Made by a program: the position numbers and the translations under genes. Below are positions 25,854-34,997 of a stretch of DNA of 60,250 nucleotides, piece after piece. The notes below the pieces were generated by a model. The model was not told where the DNA came from. It ran no database searches and saw nothing but the letters and a program-made list of their open reading frames with translations. Source of the stretch: Deltaproteobacteria bacterium (lineage in GTDB: Bacteria > Desulfobacterota > DSM-4660 > Desulfatiglandales > HGW-15); contig JAFDHB010000003.1 of NCBI GenBank assembly GCA_019308985.1, forward strand, positions 1 through 60,250. The letters are read 5' to 3'. Every line of letters starts with the position of its first letter. Position 1 is the stretch's first letter.

Positions 25854-26879
25854 ATGGGTAAGCGAAGAAAAATGTTCATGGCTTTTGTATTGGTTATGGG
25901 TGCTCTGCTCCTCACTTCAGCCGTGGCGGAGGCCCGACCAATTGAGCTGAGTCTCAGTCTAATTATTCCACCAAAACACCTTCGTAACATTAATGTGCTC
26001 CAGCCCTGGGCAAAGATGATCGAGGAGCGCACGCATGGAAAGGTTAAAATCACCCCCTATTATTCCGGTGCACTGGCGCCGCCGCCACAGACCTTTAACT
26101 CTATAGTTTCCGGCGTTGCTGATATTGGCGAGGGAATAGCCTACGCGACGCCAGGGCGTTTCCCTCTCACTGAAACGATTATGCTGCCGGAGCTTGGACT
26201 GGAAACCAGCCTGAGATGCTCCAGGGCTCTCTGGCACCTGTACAAGAAATTTCCTGAACTGAAATCAGAGTACTCTGGGGTCAAGATGCTGTGGCTCCAT
26301 GTAACACCGGCAGTCAAGCTCATTACCCGGACAAGGCCTGTTTATTCCTTGAAGGATCTGAAGGGCTTGAAGATCAGGGTTTCGGGTGCGACAGCGGTCA
26401 AGATGGGTAAGGCTCTGGGGTTTACGCCGGTATCAATGCCTATGGGTGACCTTTACCTCGGCCTTGAGAAAGGAGTCATCGACGGGGTAGCGCTTCCGAA
26501 CGAAATTCTCATCTCGCGCAGAATTGGAGAAGTGACAAAGTATGTGACCGATATTGATTTGGGCCACGATACGTTTTTTGTTGTGATGAATGAGCAGACA
26601 TGGAACAGACTTCCTAAGGATGTTCAAAAAGTATTCGAAGAGTTATCCGGTGACTGGGCGGTGGACTTTACCGGCAAGGCCTGGGATCGATTTGACAAGG
26701 AGGCCAAGGAAAAAGTCAAGCAACGCGGGATCAAATATATCACCCTTGCCCCTGCTGAAAAGGCACGGTGGAAAAAGCTGCTGGCTCCTATCAAAGAAGA
26801 ATACGCAGCCGAGCTGGATGCGAAGGGATTGCCGGGGAGCAGAATTCTCAGAGAATTGAGGAAACTTGCAGGAAAGTAA
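25854..26879 (+). CDS. TRAP transporter solute-binding protein (DctP family)
   Basis: This 341-residue periplasmic binding protein has a cleavable signal peptide (about residues 1-27, ending SAVAEA). The family pattern shows in LKGLKIRVSGATAVKMGKALGFTPVSMPMGDLYLGLEKGVIDG, including the conserved Arg that salt-bridges the carboxylate of the ligand. The substrate is thus expected to be an organic acid. It is the first gene of the sigma-54 operon and is separated from the membrane subunit by a hairpin that may raise its relative expression. Confidence 0.92.
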   Translation: MGKRRKMFMAFVLVMGALLLTSAVAEARPIELSLSLIIPPKHLRNINVLQPWAKMIEERTHGKVKITPYYSGALAPPPQTFNSIVSGVADIGEGIAYATPGRFPLTETIMLPELGLETSLRCSRALWHLYKKFPELKSEYSGVKMLWLHVTPAVKLITRTRPVYSLKDLKGLKIRVSGATAVKMGKALGFTPVSMPMGDLYLGLEKGVIDGVALPNEILISRRIGEVTKYVTDIDLGHDTFFVVMNEQTWNRLPKDVQKVFEELSGDWAVDFTGKAWDRFDKEAKEKVKQRGIKYITLAPAEKARWKKLLAPIKEEYAAELDAKGLPGSRILRELRKLAGK

Positions 26880-26912
26880 TGCGTGCCCAAGGCAGGTAGC
26901 TTATCAATACTA

Positions 26913-26940
26913 TGAGGGCCGAACAGCGGCTCGGCCCTCA
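26913..26940 (+). terminator. Intercistronic hairpin between dctP and dctQM
   Basis: TGAGGGCCGA and TCGGCCCTCA form a perfect 10-bp GC-rich stem with an 8-base loop. There is no T tract, so it probably acts as a partial terminator or as an RNA-stabilising element favouring the binding-protein message. Confidence 0.6.
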
Positions 26941-26983
26941 CACAACTATGCCACAAGCGTTCAGGACGAGAAGGCGGAGTCCC

Positions 26984-28885
26984 ATGGGGATAAAAGATAC
27001 GGCTTATATGCTGGAGACAGTAACTAACCCGCTGACAAGATATGTCAACGAAGCGGGCATTTTCTTTCTTGCCATGATGATGCTTGTGACTACGGTAGAT
27101 GTGTTTTCACGTTTTCTTTTCAATCTACCGGTTACAGGATCCATTGAGATTACGGGTTTTCTTCTGGTCGCCACCATCATGCTGGGGATACCTTACGCTG
27201 CCGCGAAGAAACAGCATGTGACCATTGATATTGTTACCTCGAAGCTCTCCGAAAGGTCCAACCTGGTTTTGAATAGCATCACCCTGCTGGTAGGACTGAT
27301 CCTGTTCTCGGTGATCGTTTGGCGAAGCGTCGAGTACGCCTTTCTTATGCACAAGATGAACCGGGTTACGGCTGTTCTGCGGATACCGATTACTGCATTT
27401 GTCCTGATAGTAGCTTTTGGATTCGGGCTTACGTTCTTCGTGGATTTTGCCCACCTGCTTCATAACATAGCCGCAGGCATTAAAACCAGGAAGCAGGCCT
27501 TTCTTTGGGTATTCGTAGGTTTGATAATCGGAGGCTCTGTTTATTTATCAGCAACTTGGCTCAGGTATCTTCCATGGCGCGTGGATCTTGTCACAGCGGG
27601 GCTCCTGGGCATGGCCCTTCTTTTCATAGCGTTTCTCGCCGGGTTGCCGGTCTTTACATCGCTCATCTTTGTAGGCTTCTTGGGGATGTGTTACTTGCGG
27701 GGCACATCAGCAGGGCTAAGCATTATGGGATCATCCCCGTATAATACGGTGTCGCATTACACTTTCTCGGTGATTCCTCTGTTTGTGCTCATGGGGGAGT
27801 TTTGTTTTTTTTCGGGGCTGGGGAAAGATCTTTATGATATGGCCTACAAATGGGTCGGGACTCTGCCGGGAGGGCTGGCAATGGGCACGGTTGTGGCATG
27901 CGGGGGCTTCGCAGCCGTGTGTGGCGATAGTATGGCAACGGCCGTAACCATGGGGACAGTGGCTCTGCCTGAGATGAAGAGGTATAAATACAATCCCAGG
28001 CTTGCAGTGGGGTGTGTGGCGGCCGGCGGCACGCTTGGGGTGTTGATACCTCCTAGCCTGGCCTTTATTCTTTATGCCCTTCTTACTGATCAATCCATTG
28101 CCACCCTTTTTATAGCAGGTATTGTTCCCGGGATTCTTCTGATTTCCCTTTTCATACTCAGTATCTTCTTGCGCGCACGCAGAGATCCAGCGCTCGGTCC
28201 ACCTGGTCTTCGGACCAGCATGAAAGAGAAGATCCATTCCTTAAAAGGTGTATGGGCCACACTCATACTTTTTGCCATTGTTATTGGAGGAATGTATGTA
28301 GGTGTGTTTACCCCTACGGAGGGAGGTGGAATCGGAGCATTTGGGGCTCTGGCCATAGGTCTGGCAAGAAGGCGACTTAACAGGGAGAGCATTATATCAA
28401 GCCTGCTTGAAGCTGGCAAAATTTCCGCTGTATGCGTTGGTATTCTCTTGGGCGCTCAGGTTTTCGGTTACTTCCTTGCGGCCAGCAAACTTCCTATCGA
28501 GCTTGCCGGATTGGTAACGAAAATGGAAGTTCCCGCCCCGCTCATCCTGATAACAATCTTGGTGATCTACCTTTTCCTGGGTTGCCTTATGCCCGCCATC
28601 CCAATGCTGATCCTCACGGTACCGATTTTTTATCCGGTCGCAATGGCGCTGGGTTATGATCCCATATGGTTCGGAGTGATAATGGTACTGATGTTTGAGA
28701 TGGCTGTGATCACGCCGCCAATGGGGATAAATGTGCTGGCCCTGCAAACGATGACCCGAGATGTCAGCCTGGCTGAAATGTTTCGAGGCATAGTGCCCTT
28801 TCTCGCCGTTATGATCGTGTGCGTAGGAATATTAATAGTTTTTCCAGATATCGTACTCTTGCTGCCTAATTTGCTCGGCCGCTGA
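26984..28885 (+). CDS. TRAP transporter fused small and large membrane subunits (DctQM)
   Basis: This 633-residue membrane protein starts with the four-helix DctQ domain (about residues 1-175, with FSRFLFNLPVTGSIEITGFLLVATIMLGIPYAAAKKQHV in pieces) and continues into the 12-helix DctM domain (GLPVFTSLIFVG onward, with the GTLGVLIPPSLAFILYALLTDQSI region). Natural fusions of this kind are common. It imports the ligand of DctP with sodium. The ATG at 26984 follows GAAGGCGGAG; the longer frame begins inside the preceding hairpin and is rejected. Confidence 0.92.
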   Translation: MGIKDTAYMLETVTNPLTRYVNEAGIFFLAMMMLVTTVDVFSRFLFNLPVTGSIEITGFLLVATIMLGIPYAAAKKQHVTIDIVTSKLSERSNLVLNSITLLVGLILFSVIVWRSVEYAFLMHKMNRVTAVLRIPITAFVLIVAFGFGLTFFVDFAHLLHNIAAGIKTRKQAFLWVFVGLIIGGSVYLSATWLRYLPWRVDLVTAGLLGMALLFIAFLAGLPVFTSLIFVGFLGMCYLRGTSAGLSIMGSSPYNTVSHYTFSVIPLFVLMGEFCFFSGLGKDLYDMAYKWVGTLPGGLAMGTVVACGGFAAVCGDSMATAVTMGTVALPEMKRYKYNPRLAVGCVAAGGTLGVLIPPSLAFILYALLTDQSIATLFIAGIVPGILLISLFILSIFLRARRDPALGPPGLRTSMKEKIHSLKGVWATLILFAIVIGGMYVGVFTPTEGGGIGAFGALAIGLARRRLNRESIISSLLEAGKISAVCVGILLGAQVFGYFLAASKLPIELAGLVTKMEVPAPLILITILVIYLFLGCLMPAIPMLILTVPIFYPVAMALGYDPIWFGVIMVLMFEMAVITPPMGINVLALQTMTRDVSLAEMFRGIVPFLAVMIVCVGILIVFPDIVLLLPNLLGR

Positions 28886-29007
28886 TGGGACGGAGGTGTT
28901 GGGTATTGGCTCAAGTGCTCAGCAATTCAAAAGATTAAAGGGCCCTTCCATTTGGGATACGGATTTGTCTTGGAGTTCGAAAAAGCAGGGAAGGTGGGAC
29001 GAGAAAA

Positions 29008-30678
29008 ATGGTTGATATCGATCAAGAACCTGTCAAGGTGGATGTATTGGTTGCTGGAGGAGGGATTGCCGGATTGATGGCTGCGATTAGTGCCGCGAAG
29101 AAAGGAGTCAGCGTCGCTGTGGCTGAAAAGGCCAATACCAGGCGAAGCGGCTGCGGAGCCACGGGAAACGATCATTTCATGTGCTACATCCCCGAGGTCC
29201 ATGGGGATGATCTGGAGCCTATTCTTGCCGAATACCTAAACAGCCAGGTTGGCGGTTTCTCCGATTTGGCACTCGCCAGGAAATTCCTTGAACAATCCTA
29301 TGAACGCGTCAAAGACTGGGACGGATGGGGGATATCGATGAGGCCAAAAGGCTGCTGGGATTTTTCCGGGCATGCCTTCCCCGGTCGCCCAAGGATCTGG
29401 CTGAAATATGCTGGCCATAATCAAAAAGAGGTGCTCACCCGGGAGGCTAGGAGACACAACGTAAGGATCATGAACCATTTGTCTGTGGCCGAGGTCATTA
29501 CAAGTAAGGGAAAAGCCATAGGTGCTCTTGCAATCAGCGCAAGGGATGAGAAACCGGTTGTGAAGGTTTTTCAAACAAAATGCATTGTTTTGACAACGGG
29601 CTGCGGAAGCAGGTTGTATCCTGGTGTGACACCCGGATGGATGTTCAATACGGCTAATTGCCCTGCTTGTACCGGTAGTGGCCAGGCGATAGCATACCGG
29701 GCAGGAGCCAAACTTGTAAACATGGAATTTCCCAACAGGCACGCAGGACCCAAGTATTTTGCTCGCTGTGGAAAGGCCACATGGATCGGACTCTATAAGG
29801 ACCCTCAGGGGGGCATCGTAGGTCCCTTTGTCACAAAGGCAACCAAGGAGCTGGGCGACATTACAGGAGATGTATGGAGCTCGGTATTTACCGATAAGTT
29901 CAAATCGGGAATGGGCCCGGTCTACATGGATTGCAGCACCACTTCCGAAGATGATCTTGAGTACATGATGTGGGGCCTTGTTCAGGAGGGCAACACGGCC
30001 ATGCTGAACTATATGGCAGAAGAGGGCATTGATGTCCGAAAACATATGGTCGAATTTATGCAGTACGAACCATTTCTAGTAGGGAGAGGAATAGAGATAA
30101 ACACTGATGGTGAAACCAGCTTGAGCGGTTTATTTGCCGCTGGCGATCTAGTAGGCAACTTCCGTGCTGATTGTGCAGGCGCTGCCACTTTTGGGTGGAT
30201 AGCGGGTGGAAGCGCGGCGAAAAAGGCCAAGAGTATCGGTGAATTCAAAGGCGCAGGGCGAGATCATTTAGTCGAAGAACGTCTAAAATTGTATTCTGAA
30301 TTTCTCAGCAGGAAATCCGGGCCATCCTGGAAAGAGGCCAACCTTTGCCTTCAGCAGATTATGAATGATTATGCAGGGGTGAAGGTAAGGTCTGAAACAC
30401 TGTTGAAAGCGGGAATGAAATATCTGAAGGACCTAAAGGAAAAGGTGCTCACTGGGATGAGTGTGGAAAACTCTCACACCCTTGTAAGAGGGTTGGAGAC
30501 GCTTGATCTGATAGAGTGTGGCGAGGTTGTTTTTCAGGCGGCCCTGGAAAGAAAAGAGACGAGGGGATTGCACAAGAGATCTGACTTCCCTTTTACGAAT
30601 CCTCTGTTGGACAACAAGTTTCTCACCGTCCGTCAAGAGCAAGGAAGGCTTAAGTTAGAGTGGCGCGAGAAAAACTAG
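29008..30678 (+). CDS. AprA-like FAD-dependent oxidoreductase, paralogue 1
   Basis: This 556-residue flavoprotein belongs to the fumarate reductase/succinate dehydrogenase/adenylylsulfate reductase alpha superfamily. The FAD-binding GGGIAGLMAAISAA lies near residue 18, followed by EKANTRRSGCGATGND, which is closest to AprA. A second flavin contact is GLFAAGDLVGNFRADCAG near residue 375. An unusual Cys218-Pro-x-Cys221 pair sits in NTANCPACTGSGQA. It is cytoplasmic (no signal). Two close paralogues and an AprB-like ferredoxin follow, all behind the TRAP transporter. The substrate is unknown; APS itself is unlikely because APS reductase normally occurs as a single aprBA pair. Confidence 0.8.
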   Translation: MVDIDQEPVKVDVLVAGGGIAGLMAAISAAKKGVSVAVAEKANTRRSGCGATGNDHFMCYIPEVHGDDLEPILAEYLNSQVGGFSDLALARKFLEQSYERVKDWDGWGISMRPKGCWDFSGHAFPGRPRIWLKYAGHNQKEVLTREARRHNVRIMNHLSVAEVITSKGKAIGALAISARDEKPVVKVFQTKCIVLTTGCGSRLYPGVTPGWMFNTANCPACTGSGQAIAYRAGAKLVNMEFPNRHAGPKYFARCGKATWIGLYKDPQGGIVGPFVTKATKELGDITGDVWSSVFTDKFKSGMGPVYMDCSTTSEDDLEYMMWGLVQEGNTAMLNYMAEEGIDVRKHMVEFMQYEPFLVGRGIEINTDGETSLSGLFAAGDLVGNFRADCAGAATFGWIAGGSAAKKAKSIGEFKGAGRDHLVEERLKLYSEFLSRKSGPSWKEANLCLQQIMNDYAGVKVRSETLLKAGMKYLKDLKEKVLTGMSVENSHTLVRGLETLDLIECGEVVFQAALERKETRGLHKRSDFPFTNPLLDNKFLTVRQEQGRLKLEWREKN

Positions 30679-30868
30679 CCCATTGATCGCCCGAAAACCC
30701 TTTTGTCACAAAAGACGTTTTGTGCTACCGCTCATTCAAACAGAGGGCACTTCGTGTAATCAGATCTCAGACCGGGGCCGCCAGAACCAAATGGCCTGGC
30801 TAAAGAATTTCTCGGGTCAGTTGCAAGGACTTGTATGACGCGTTATCCGTGGAAGGAGGGAAACAATC

Positions 30869-32542
30869 GTGATTGAAATAGACAAAGATCCGATTGAAGT
30901 TGATTTTCTGATTGCCGGCGGTGGCATAGCAGGACTGATGGCCGCTATCAGTGCCGCAGACCAGGGAATCAGTGTAATTGTCGCCGAAAAGGCCAATACA
31001 AAAAGGAGCGGCTCAGGGGCTACAGGAAATGACCATTTCTGTTGCTATATACCTGAAGTCCACGGCAACGATATTGAGCCCATTCTGTGGGAAGACTTGC
31101 ACAGTCTGCATGGAGATTTTCAGGACGTGTCCCTCGCAAGACTCTTTTTGGAACAGTCCTTTGCCCGGGTGAAGGGTTGGGACTCGTGGGGTATCTCTAT
31201 GAGGCCAAAAGGGTACTGGGATTTTTCCGGCCATGCTTATCCGGGACGACCCCGGATTTTTCTCAAGTACGCCGGGCACAACCAGAAAGAGGTGCTGACC
31301 AAAGAGGCCAGGAAACGAGGGGCGGCTATTATGAATCACCTTGTTATTGCTGAGCTTATCACACAGGATGGAGAGATTGTCGGGGCTATAGGCATCAGTG
31401 TCGAGAAGGATAAACCCCTAGTAAAGCTGTTCAGAACAAAATGCGTGCTGCTTGCAACGGGTTCGACTACCCGGCTATATCCCTCAACCACCCCGGGGTG
31501 GATATTCAACATCGCTTTTTGCCCGAGCTGTAACGGAGGAGGCAGGGCAATGGCATTTCGAGCCGGAGCAAAGCTTGTCAATATGGAAATCCCCAACAGA
31601 CATGCCGGACCGAAATACTTGGCTCGTTGTGGAAAAGCTACTTGGATTGGGGTTTATCGAGACCCCCATGGTAAGCCGGTTGGCCCTTTTATAGAAAAGC
31701 CCACAAAGGAGCTGGGGGATATAACAGCTGATGTTTGGAATAGCGTTTTTACCGATAAGTTCAAGTCAGGGGAAGGACCCGTCTATATTGACTGCACGAC
31801 CACGGCGCCGGAAGATATCGAGTACATGCTTTGGGGGCTTGTAGAGGAAGGAAACACTGCCATGCTTGAATATATGGCTGCCGAAGGTATAGATGTGCGC
31901 AAACACCGGGTTGAATTCAGACAGTACGAACCTTTTCTCATCGGCAGTAGAGGCATTCAGATTGACGTAGATGCTCAAACAAATATCAAGGGCTTGCTTG
32001 CAGCAGGTGACGAGGTCGGTAACTTCAGGGCCGACCTCTCAGGTGCAGCCACATATGGCTGGATTGCCGGAAGAAGTGCTGTGCGGAGGGCCAGGAAAGT
32101 AAAAAGCTTCCAAGAGGCTGAAAAAAGGAGCATAGTGGAAGATCGCCTTGAACTTTACTCTCAAATACTTGAGAGGAAGGAAGGGCCTTCATGGAAGGAA
32201 GCGAATCTGGCCCTTCAACAGATTATGAATGACTATGCAGGCGTCGAGGTCAGGTCGGAAACTTTGCTCAACGCGGGATTGAAGTATTTAGGAGATCTGA
32301 AAGAAAAGGCATTCACCGCAATAAGGGCCGATAATTCGCATACTCTGATGAGAAGCCTGGAGACACTCGATCTTATCCAGTGTGGAGAGGTGGTTCTCTT
32401 GTCGGCTCTGGAGAGAAAAGAAACGAGAGGAATGCACAGGCGCTCTGACTTCCCCTTTACCAACCCGCTGCTCGACGACAAGTTTCTGACCATTTGGCAA
32501 GAAAATGGGGAGGTGAGAACAAAATGGCGTGACAAGAACTGA
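30869..32542 (+). CDS. AprA-like FAD-dependent oxidoreductase, paralogue 2
   Basis: This 557-residue protein aligns over its whole length with the genes on either side: GGGIAGLMAAISAADQG, EKANTKRSGSGATGND, Cys218-Pro-Ser-Cys221, RHAGPKYLARCGKATWIG, and the C-terminal ETRGMHRRSDFPFTNPLLDDKF. The start is a GTG at 30869 with GGAAGGAGGG eight bases upstream. A 190-base spacer with a short CTTTTG/CAAAAG hairpin separates it from paralogue 1. Retention of all motifs argues against decay. It may form hetero-oligomers with its neighbours or act on related substrates. Confidence 0.8.
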   Translation: MIEIDKDPIEVDFLIAGGGIAGLMAAISAADQGISVIVAEKANTKRSGSGATGNDHFCCYIPEVHGNDIEPILWEDLHSLHGDFQDVSLARLFLEQSFARVKGWDSWGISMRPKGYWDFSGHAYPGRPRIFLKYAGHNQKEVLTKEARKRGAAIMNHLVIAELITQDGEIVGAIGISVEKDKPLVKLFRTKCVLLATGSTTRLYPSTTPGWIFNIAFCPSCNGGGRAMAFRAGAKLVNMEIPNRHAGPKYLARCGKATWIGVYRDPHGKPVGPFIEKPTKELGDITADVWNSVFTDKFKSGEGPVYIDCTTTAPEDIEYMLWGLVEEGNTAMLEYMAAEGIDVRKHRVEFRQYEPFLIGSRGIQIDVDAQTNIKGLLAAGDEVGNFRADLSGAATYGWIAGRSAVRRARKVKSFQEAEKRSIVEDRLELYSQILERKEGPSWKEANLALQQIMNDYAGVEVRSETLLNAGLKYLGDLKEKAFTAIRADNSHTLMRSLETLDLIQCGEVVLLSALERKETRGMHRRSDFPFTNPLLDDKFLTIWQENGEVRTKWRDKN

Positions 32543-32721
32543 ATAGGCAGCCCAGCTCTGATTACCCGGGAGCATTGAAGGGTATCAGCGGGAGGGTTTT
32601 CCTGATTTGCCGACCGTGTTTTCCCGGGACCGGCTGGGGTAGTAAAGAGAAAATGAACATTCAGAGTTAAACAAGAAGTGGGTCATATCTTGAAAGGAAA
32701 TTAGTAATGAAGGAGGAAACT

Positions 32722-32961
32722 ATGCCACCCATTATCATCGAAGAGAAATGCAATGCATGCGGGGTGTGCGCGGATATATGTCCTATGGATGTATTTCGCG
32801 TTGTGAAGAAAAAACAAGTCCCCGAGATAAGATATCCAGAAGAATGCTGGCACTGCAATTCATGTGTTCTTGACTGCAAGCAGGAAGCAATAAAGCTCAG
32901 GATCCCTTTGCCTGCCATGATGCTTTACGTTGAAGCAGCCAGCGGGGCGAGCCAGAAATGA
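32722..32961 (+). CDS. AprB-like 2[4Fe-4S] ferredoxin
   Basis: This 79-residue protein has two full cluster motifs, CNACGVCADICP and CWHCNSCVLDCKQ. The linker IRYPEECWHCNSC and the sequel EAIKLRIPL resemble the N-terminal part of the APS reductase beta subunit, without its long C-terminal tail. It should transfer electrons between the neighbouring flavoproteins and the cell's ferredoxin or membrane pool. The ATG at 32722 follows AAGGAGG; the ATG at 32707 precedes that site and is rejected. It lies between paralogues 2 and 3. Confidence 0.88.
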   Translation: MPPIIIEEKCNACGVCADICPMDVFRVVKKKQVPEIRYPEECWHCNSCVLDCKQEAIKLRIPLPAMMLYVEAASGASQK

Positions 32962-33042
32962 TCTGGCAGGGTCGCAACGTATTTTCCATGGGAGTTTATG
33001 CGGGAAAAGCCGGGCAATCTATTGAAGAAGGGGTCAACTATC

Positions 33043-34716
33043 ATGGTTGAGATAGATAGGAAACCTATTGAAACAGACGTGCTAATTGTCGGCGGGGGCA
33101 TTGCGGGTCTTATGGCTGCCATTAATGCCGCTGAGCAGGGAGTAAGTGTCGTCGTCGCCGAGAAGGCCAATACTAAGAGAAGTGGCTCGGGGGCTACGGG
33201 AAATGACCATTTTCTCTGCTATATACCGGAAGTTCACGGCAATGACATTGAGCCTATTGTTAAGGAGACCAGAAACAGCCTGATTGGTGGATACCACGAT
33301 AGCTCCCACACCATGAAGTTTCTGGAGCAATCCTTTGCCAGGGTGAGGGACTGGGAAACCTGGGGTATTTCCATGAGACCAAAGGGGAGCTGGCAATTCA
33401 TGGGTCACGCTTTCCCGGGCAGACCACGTATCTGGCTCAAGTATGCCGGGCATAACCAAAAGGAAGTTCTTACAAAGCAGGCCAGGAAACGAGGGGTAAA
33501 GATAGAGAACCATCTTCCTATTACGGATGTCATCACAAGCGGAGGAGAGATTATTGGGGCCGTTGGGCTTAGCATCAGGAATGAAAAACCTATCTTAAAG
33601 CTTTTTCGGGCCAAGAGTGTAATTCTTACCACAGGCTCTGCGAGCAGACTGTATCCACCGGCGCCAAGCCCTGGATGGCTATTCAATACCGCTTTCTGCC
33701 CGAGCTGCACGGGAGCGGCTCAGGCCATAGCTTACAGGGCGGGCGCGAAACTGGTTAACATGGAATTCCCCAACAGGCACGCAGGGCCAAAGTTTTTCGC
33801 CAGGTGTGGAAAATCCAGCTGGATCGGGATTTATAAGGACCCCCACAGAAAGCCTATAGGCCCTTTTGTAACCAGGCCAACAAAGGAACTGGGTGATATT
33901 ACGTCAGATGTCTGGAACTCTGTTTTCACGGACATGCACAAATCGGGGAGAGGCCCGGCGTATATAGACTGCACAGAGACAGCGGAGGAAGATATCGAGT
34001 ACATGCTCTGGGGCATGGAAAACGAAGGTCTGACAGCAATGCTTGACTACATGAAGGAAGAAGGCATTGATGTACGAAAGCATATGGTTGAGTTTATGCA
34101 ATACGAGCCTCACCTGATAGGTCGTGGCATTGATATAGATCTTAACGGTGAAAGTAGCATCAGGGGTCTTTTTGCTGCCGGTGATCCGGTCGGCAATTTT
34201 CGAGCCGATATAGCAGGCGCTGCAACTTTTGGGTGGATAGCCGGTGAGAGCGCGGCAAATAGGGCGAAAGGCATCACCGGCTTTCAAAAGGCGGAGCAAA
34301 GTCCGTTAGTCAACGAACGGGCAAGCCTGTATTCGGGATTTGTTCAAAGGCAAAATGGACCGAGCTGGAAAGAGGCCAATCTCGCTCTTCAGCAGATAAT
34401 GAAGGATTATGCCGGAACTGCAGTGAGATCAGAGACCTTGCTCAAGGCGGGGTTGAAGTATTTTGGGGATCTCAAAGAAAAGGTCCTCAATACGATGGTA
34501 GCCAGGGATTCACATGAGCTCATGAGAGCACTGGAGGTTCTTGATCTTATGGAATGCGGCGAAATGGTATTTGTTACAGCACTTGAAAGAAGGGAGACCA
34601 GAGGGCTTCATATAAGATCCGATTTCCCTTTCACAAACCCCTTGCTGCAAGATAAATGGGTCACTATAAGAAGAGAGGACGGTGAGCCCAAAGTTGAGTG
34701 GCGCGAGAGGAAATAG
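33043..34716 (+). CDS. AprA-like FAD-dependent oxidoreductase, paralogue 3
   Basis: This 557-residue protein has the same architecture as the two upstream paralogues: GGGIAGLMAAINAAEQG, EKANTKRSGSGATGND, Cys219-Pro-Ser-Cys222 and GLFAAGDPVGNFRADIAG. It is preceded directly by the ferredoxin gene, so these two may form the core electron-transfer pair. The ATG at 33043 (MVEIDRKP) matches the N-termini of the paralogues. It is the last gene before a second sigma-54 promoter region. Confidence 0.8.
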   Translation: MVEIDRKPIETDVLIVGGGIAGLMAAINAAEQGVSVVVAEKANTKRSGSGATGNDHFLCYIPEVHGNDIEPIVKETRNSLIGGYHDSSHTMKFLEQSFARVRDWETWGISMRPKGSWQFMGHAFPGRPRIWLKYAGHNQKEVLTKQARKRGVKIENHLPITDVITSGGEIIGAVGLSIRNEKPILKLFRAKSVILTTGSASRLYPPAPSPGWLFNTAFCPSCTGAAQAIAYRAGAKLVNMEFPNRHAGPKFFARCGKSSWIGIYKDPHRKPIGPFVTRPTKELGDITSDVWNSVFTDMHKSGRGPAYIDCTETAEEDIEYMLWGMENEGLTAMLDYMKEEGIDVRKHMVEFMQYEPHLIGRGIDIDLNGESSIRGLFAAGDPVGNFRADIAGAATFGWIAGESAANRAKGITGFQKAEQSPLVNERASLYSGFVQRQNGPSWKEANLALQQIMKDYAGTAVRSETLLKAGLKYFGDLKEKVLNTMVARDSHELMRALEVLDLMECGEMVFVTALERRETRGLHIRSDFPFTNPLLQDKWVTIRREDGEPKVEWRERK

Positions 34717-34790
34717 GTGCGCTCTGGTTGAGCTGCCGAGAGAGAATAAGAGATGACAGGGCTTTCTACGCTCCTGATATGTACCAATTC

Positions 34791-34817
34791 AGAACAATTG
34801 TATTATTATGAGACAAA
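34791..34817 (+). promoter_or_regulatory. Upstream activator element, copy 2
   Basis: This 27-bp element matches 25355-25381 at 25 of 27 positions, including the palindrome ACAATTGT. It lies about 120 bp upstream of the -24/-12 promoter at 34922, about one helical turn further than copy 1, so it would present the activator on the same face of the DNA. Confidence 0.7.
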
Positions 34818-34921
34818 ATATTGTGCCCAATCACTTGCTGGAATACATAAATCCAGACAATCCAGACAAATTATTCTGAAAATCCGGATAGATGACAGGA
34901 GAAAATTCTTTTTGACGCTTA

Positions 34922-34937
34922 TGGCATGTTGATTGCT
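34922..34937 (+). promoter_or_regulatory. Sigma-54 (-24/-12) promoter, 2-oxoacid dehydrogenase operon
   Basis: TGGCATGTTGATTGCT fits the consensus with one substitution (C to T) and exact spacing. It is 61 bases before the E1alpha start, leaving a short leader. Confidence 0.8.
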
Positions 34938-34997
34938 TTGAAAATACCTTATGACCGAGATTAGGATACTGGAATAGCTTCGTTGGGGAGGAGATTT

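Noticed and set aside
29008..34716. Identification of the flavoproteins as dissimilatory APS reductase
   Set aside because: There are three alpha-like copies, the ferredoxin lacks the long AprB tail, and the CPxC insertion and TRAP context do not fit aprBA.
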